DNA of 52,748 nt from Candidatus Saccharimonadota bacterium (lineage in GTDB: Bacteria > Patescibacteriota > Saccharimonadia > Saccharimonadales > UBA4665), in assembly GCA_025928155.1 (NCBI GenBank), contig JAICKC010000011.1, positions 1-52,748 of the forward strand, read 5' to 3'. The notes beneath the pieces were generated by a model. It ran no database searches and was not told the origin of the DNA. It saw only the letters and a list, made by a program, of their open reading frames with translations. The position numbers and the translations under genes were made by a program. Shown here piece by piece: positions 49,685-52,748 of this stretch (positions are counted from its first letter, which is position 1; each line of letters starts with the position of its first letter).

Positions 49685-52648
49685 TTACCTCACGTCCACG
49701 TGTACATGGTCACAGCTGTCCGGAAAGAATAAAACGTTGTTTGGTTTGGGAGGTATGGTCTCAGTGGTGAAGCATAGCTGCTGGCCGATTGCTCCCCCGC
49801 CATTCGCCGATAACAGCCCTGCCATGTACGCATAGAACTGCTTGAGGAGCGGCTGTTCACCAGAGTTCCAGTTTATGAAGTTACCAGTACTTGGGAAAGA
49901 GTTGTCGAGCGGTGTGATACCGTTGATGTCCACGGCGATGCCTATGTCGTGCAATCCATCGCCACAATGGTGGCCGTCGTCGAAAACACCGAGGACGAGC
50001 TTATATTTCTGAGAGGCTGTCAGTATGATGCCGAGCAGCTTGGGCGATATGGCCGGATTGCCGCAGTTCGTTTGGTGCCCGGTATTCACTATTTCCTGGA
50101 AATCTTGTCCCTCTTGCGGAGTTTGGAAGGTGATGTTCGGACTGGCCAAAATGAGCTTGGCAAGCTGCTGGGAACTGCCGCTGGGCAGGCTTGTACCGCT
50201 CGTTGATGGTGTGGCCGGAGTCGTGGCGGCAGTCGTGCCGGCACCATTGTTCTGGCATGAGGTGGGATCGTCGTACTGTGCGCAGGTGTAGCCTTCCATG
50301 ACGCCAGTATCGAGAATAAACATTCGTACGCGCAGCCACTCAGCGTTGCCCGCATCGCGGCAGCCGCTGGCGTCGTAGGCTTTGGAGTACATGTTAACGT
50401 CCTGATCGGGTATGACATCCCACACGTGGTCGGAGTTGTCTTTGCTAATCTGGTCACCAAAGCAAGTTTCGGCTTTCTGGATATAACTGCAGGATGTGTT
50501 AGTGGTGCCATCGCTGTTCAGGCAATTGGTATCGAGCATCTTAGCGACGGTCTCCGCGTTGACATAGGGGTCTCCCACGGTCTTGTTATCCAGATCTGCC
50601 TGGCTGAAGTCGTACTCCGAGAACGGGTAGTCATAGGGCTGAACGACATCGGCATGCGCAATATTTGGTATGAGATTGAACGGCATTTGCATGGCTGACG
50701 AACCGGCGCCCATAACCGTACCGAGTAAGCCCTGAGCGTTGGCGGTGGGGCTTACGCTGAGGGCGTCCGCAAGGTGTCCAGCCAACGATCGGTAGTCAGT
50801 CATATCGAATGTCCGGGCAAAAAAGCTCTCCGAATCGAAGGCCTGCCGCTGCTCTTGCTGGGTTTGCATGCTAAGCTTCGTAGCCTCAGCCGAGGTCAAA
50901 GCTACGCCTCCCGTGTGCACCGAGCTATCATTTGCTCCAAACGCGGCGCCGTAAGCTGTCTCTGCCCCGTATAAGGCGCCGTGCGCCGCGGTGTCAGCCG
51001 CCTCGCCGGCCAGCAGATGAGACAGCTTATCTATAACGAGTGGTCCTCCTATACTGCTGGCTACGAAGCCAGCCGCGGTACTTACAGCCCCGCCACTAAA
51101 GATACCAATAGCAACACTCACTACGCCGTTCACTACCTGTCCCGCGGTGCTGCAGAGTGCGCCAACCAGAGCGTTCTGGGTCCAATCTAGCCAAGGAACG
51201 CCATGCTGTCCGATCAGGTCTTTTGTACCGTTGGTCTCCATGGGGTCAACGCCTCCGCTCTGGCCAGTTGAGGCTCGTATCTCCACGGCGCTGTTCCAGT
51301 TGCTTATCACGTTGCCCTTGCTGTCCACTTCGTTAAAGCTCTGAGCCAAGTAGTTAACCTCATCTGGATCAACATCCTGCCCCGACATGATCTGGTTGCC
51401 GACGGTTATGGCGTCCATACCCATACGCGTAAGAGGTGCGATAATTTGTGCATAGCGTATCTCGTCGACGTGGTCGTCAACAGCCTTGGCGGCGCAGACC
51501 AAGCCCACTGCGGCACCTAAGCCGCCAGTAATTCTTAGCGTTTTGCTCGCTGCGATTGATTTCAAGGTGTCTGATATCTTGCTGCTTTTGGAGGTGTCTA
51601 CGGTAGCGCTTTGATTGGTAGTAATGGGGTTCCCCTTGCTGTCCACGCCGGTTTGCTCTCTGGCGGCTGATGCATCTATCTGCACAGGGTCGACGCCAGT
51701 CTTGAGCCGAGTTTGCCACTTCTCTTTCAGTAAGTTAAAGATCTTTAGGGCAGTATTGTTGGCTTTCTTATCGATAATATTCATAGGGTGCCACGAAACC
51801 AGTCCGAACTTACGCAGAACTCTTGCTCTGGCGTCGGTCGACACGCCATTGAGGTTGAGCTCGCCGAGTGAAGCTTTGATGGCTTTACGCTGACTCCAGT
51901 AGGTGTTGGCATCTACTTGTAGCCTATTACCGTTTATGGTGGGTTTTATGCCGGTATTCTGTTCAAAGGCGGTCGCCGCCTCCCGGGGTGTCATATCCGT
52001 GTATGGAGTGTCTGGATGGCTGAGGTCGACCGTGAAGCCCTTGTACGTACTGAAGTTTCCGTAATCCGGAACGATGCCTATGGAAGCGAGGTCGGCAAGT
52101 ATTCGGCCGTGGTATTTGCTGCCAAGCCAGCCGAGCCGGGTTTCGCCGGCACTCCCTCCGGAACGTAGCCAGCGGTACATCTTGCCCATGCGGCCATCCC
52201 CGGCGTCTTCCTGCTGGGAAAAATGTGCGTTGTGCAGGACTTGGGCTAGATGTACGAACTGCAGCGGTCCGGCGAGAAAAGACGTCCCGATCACGCCGCC
52301 TGTCAGGCCGGCCCCCACTAAGGCACCAGCAGCCTGCACCTTTCGTCTGGTTATAAAGCGCCGCACCCGGCCGGGTTCTTCGGGGTGGTAGCCACCGCCC
52401 AGCCGGTCGTTAGCAGCCTCTTCTTCGCTGGCCTTTAGGCTTTTGCGATCAACCGCACTTGAGCCGCCTCCTCCGCGTGGCGTCGTTCCGTCGCCTGATT
52501 CCTCAGCCTTACGCTGGTCATACTCGGCGAGCATTCGTTCTTTGCGGCGGCTGCTCAAGGCGGTACTATCGGCAATCATCGCCCGATTGTAGTCAAAATT
52601 ATGAAGTGGATTCTTGTCGCCGTTTGCGTTGGAGTCGTTGTAAGCCAA
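49685..52648 (-). CDS. Large multi-helix membrane protein with C-terminal M15-like peptidase domain
   Basis: This is a 987-residue protein from a TTG start; an in-frame stop lies seven codons upstream, so few other starts exist, and the Shine-Dalgarno is weak. The first 100 residues are polar. Helices follow at about 105-130 (VQAAGALVGAGLTGGVIGTS), in the middle (RITGGLGAAVGLVCAAKAV) and at about 500-555 (a Gly/Ala-rich block). A Gln/Asn-rich external part precedes the last 160 residues. These carry HCGDGLHDIGIAVDI and CDHVHVDVR, which fit the HxxGxAxD and HxH zinc motifs of VanY-like M15 peptidases. Similar proteins occur in Saccharibacteria T4SS loci by memory. It is first in the operon with the hydrolase fusion gene. 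Confidence 0.75.
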   Translation of the reverse strand: MAYNDSNANGDKNPLHNFDYNRAMIADSTALSSRRKERMLAEYDQRKAEESGDGTTPRGGGGSSAVDRKSLKASEEEAANDRLGGGYHPEEPGRVRRFITRRKVQAAGALVGAGLTGGVIGTSFLAGPLQFVHLAQVLHNAHFSQQEDAGDGRMGKMYRWLRSGGSAGETRLGWLGSKYHGRILADLASIGIVPDYGNFSTYKGFTVDLSHPDTPYTDMTPREAATAFEQNTGIKPTINGNRLQVDANTYWSQRKAIKASLGELNLNGVSTDARARVLRKFGLVSWHPMNIIDKKANNTALKIFNLLKEKWQTRLKTGVDPVQIDASAAREQTGVDSKGNPITTNQSATVDTSKSSKISDTLKSIAASKTLRITGGLGAAVGLVCAAKAVDDHVDEIRYAQIIAPLTRMGMDAITVGNQIMSGQDVDPDEVNYLAQSFNEVDSKGNVISNWNSAVEIRASTGQSGGVDPMETNGTKDLIGQHGVPWLDWTQNALVGALCSTAGQVVNGVVSVAIGIFSGGAVSTAAGFVASSIGGPLVIDKLSHLLAGEAADTAAHGALYGAETAYGAAFGANDSSVHTGGVALTSAEATKLSMQTQQEQRQAFDSESFFARTFDMTDYRSLAGHLADALSVSPTANAQGLLGTVMGAGSSAMQMPFNLIPNIAHADVVQPYDYPFSEYDFSQADLDNKTVGDPYVNAETVAKMLDTNCLNSDGTTNTSCSYIQKAETCFGDQISKDNSDHVWDVIPDQDVNMYSKAYDASGCRDAGNAEWLRVRMFILDTGVMEGYTCAQYDDPTSCQNNGAGTTAATTPATPSTSGTSLPSGSSQQLAKLILASPNITFQTPQEGQDFQEIVNTGHQTNCGNPAISPKLLGIILTASQKYKLVLGVFDDGHHCGDGLHDIGIAVDINGITPLDNSFPSTGNFINWNSGEQPLLKQFYAYMAGLLSANGGGAIGQQLCFTTETIPPKPNNVLFFPDSCDHVHVDVR

Positions 52649-52665
52649 GGCGATTTCGAAATGTT

Positions 52666-52695
52666 GTTATTAATAACTGGGGACAGCTGGTTATT
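52666..52695. promoter_or_regulatory. Dyad symmetry upstream of the wall-hydrolase operon
   Basis: GTTATTAATAAC (52666-52677) is a perfect 12-bp palindrome about 18 nt before the start codon. AATAAC (52672-52677) also pairs with GTTATT at 52690-52695. This may be an operator over the operon promoter; no clear -10 box is distinct from it. The rest of the edge (52696-52748) shows no gene. Confidence 0.4.
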
Positions 52696-52748
52696 CAGGT
52701 AAAAACTTCCATTCGGCTGGCTAAGAACACCACAATGTTTGAGAAAGG

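Noticed and set aside
1-52748. tRNA, rRNA, tmRNA or RNase P RNA genes
   Set aside because: Intergenic gaps are short and none showed a cloverleaf, CCA end or conserved RNase P core on reading. A covariance-model scan would settle this.
1-52748. Recoded stop codons (UGA as Gly)
   Set aside because: Several genes, such as wzm, end at TGA and run straight into the next gene, and conserved proteins have normal lengths under the standard bacterial code.

Overview
The window looks like the replication-origin region of a Saccharibacteria (TM7) or close Patescibacteria (CPR) chromosome. rpmH, rnpA, yidC and khpB/jag read leftward, and dnaA, dnaN and recF read rightward, with DnaA boxes on both sides of dnaA. 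mnmE, mnmG, rsmG and parAB do not follow jag. TGA is used as a normal stop, which argues against Absconditabacteria and Gracilibacteria. The flanking genes encode surface glycans, polyprenyl-linked sugars and secreted wall-acting enzymes, as expected of a small epibiont. The assignment rests on gene content; no search was run.

Layout. 1-1542: the start of a VirD4/TraG-like T4SS ATPase gene that runs off the left edge, and a secreted protein of unknown role. 1546-10636: glycan assembly, with a GtrA protein, a WaaL-like ligase, a polyprenyl glycosylphosphotransferase, a GT4, a methyltransferase, two phosphohexomutases and a mannose-1-phosphate guanylyltransferase. 10770-19695: a set resembling the polyprenyl-phosphoryl-ribose/arabinose pathway of mycobacteria. 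It has a small protein, a GMC flavoprotein, an SDR and a GtrA protein; then RpiB, PRPP synthetase, a UbiA-type phosphoribosyltransferase, a HAD phosphatase, another GtrA and another SDR. 19708-29248: two paralogous GT-C-like membrane proteins, methyltransferases, a GT4, an EEP-fold hydrolase, a third GT-C-like protein and an SMR-like protein. 29340-31941: an anchored protein and a secreted transglycosylase fused to a B-lectin. 31954-39838: GT4 enzymes, an FkbM methyltransferase and the Wzm/Wzt exporter. 39822-46125: the origin block. 46141-52648: a leftward operon with a membrane protein ending in an M15-like peptidase domain, a serine hydrolase/transglycosylase/NlpC-P60 fusion and a beta-propeller protein.

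How the parts may work together. ManB and ManC would supply GDP-mannose. RpiB, Prs and UbiA would make polyprenyl-phosphoryl-ribose, and the flavoprotein and SDR pair could epimerise it to arabinose. GtrA and SMR-like proteins could flip lipid-linked sugars, the GT-C proteins could use them outside, and Wzm/Wzt plus the ligase would export and attach glycan. The lectin-transglycosylase and the wall-hydrolase operon are candidates for binding and remodelling a host or self envelope.

At least 14 genes have a -10-like hexamer only 6 to 9 nt before the start codon, usually without a Shine-Dalgarno sequence, which suggests leaderless mRNAs are common. No tRNA, rRNA, CRISPR array or insertion sequence was seen, and no gene-free stretch exceeds about 300 bases.
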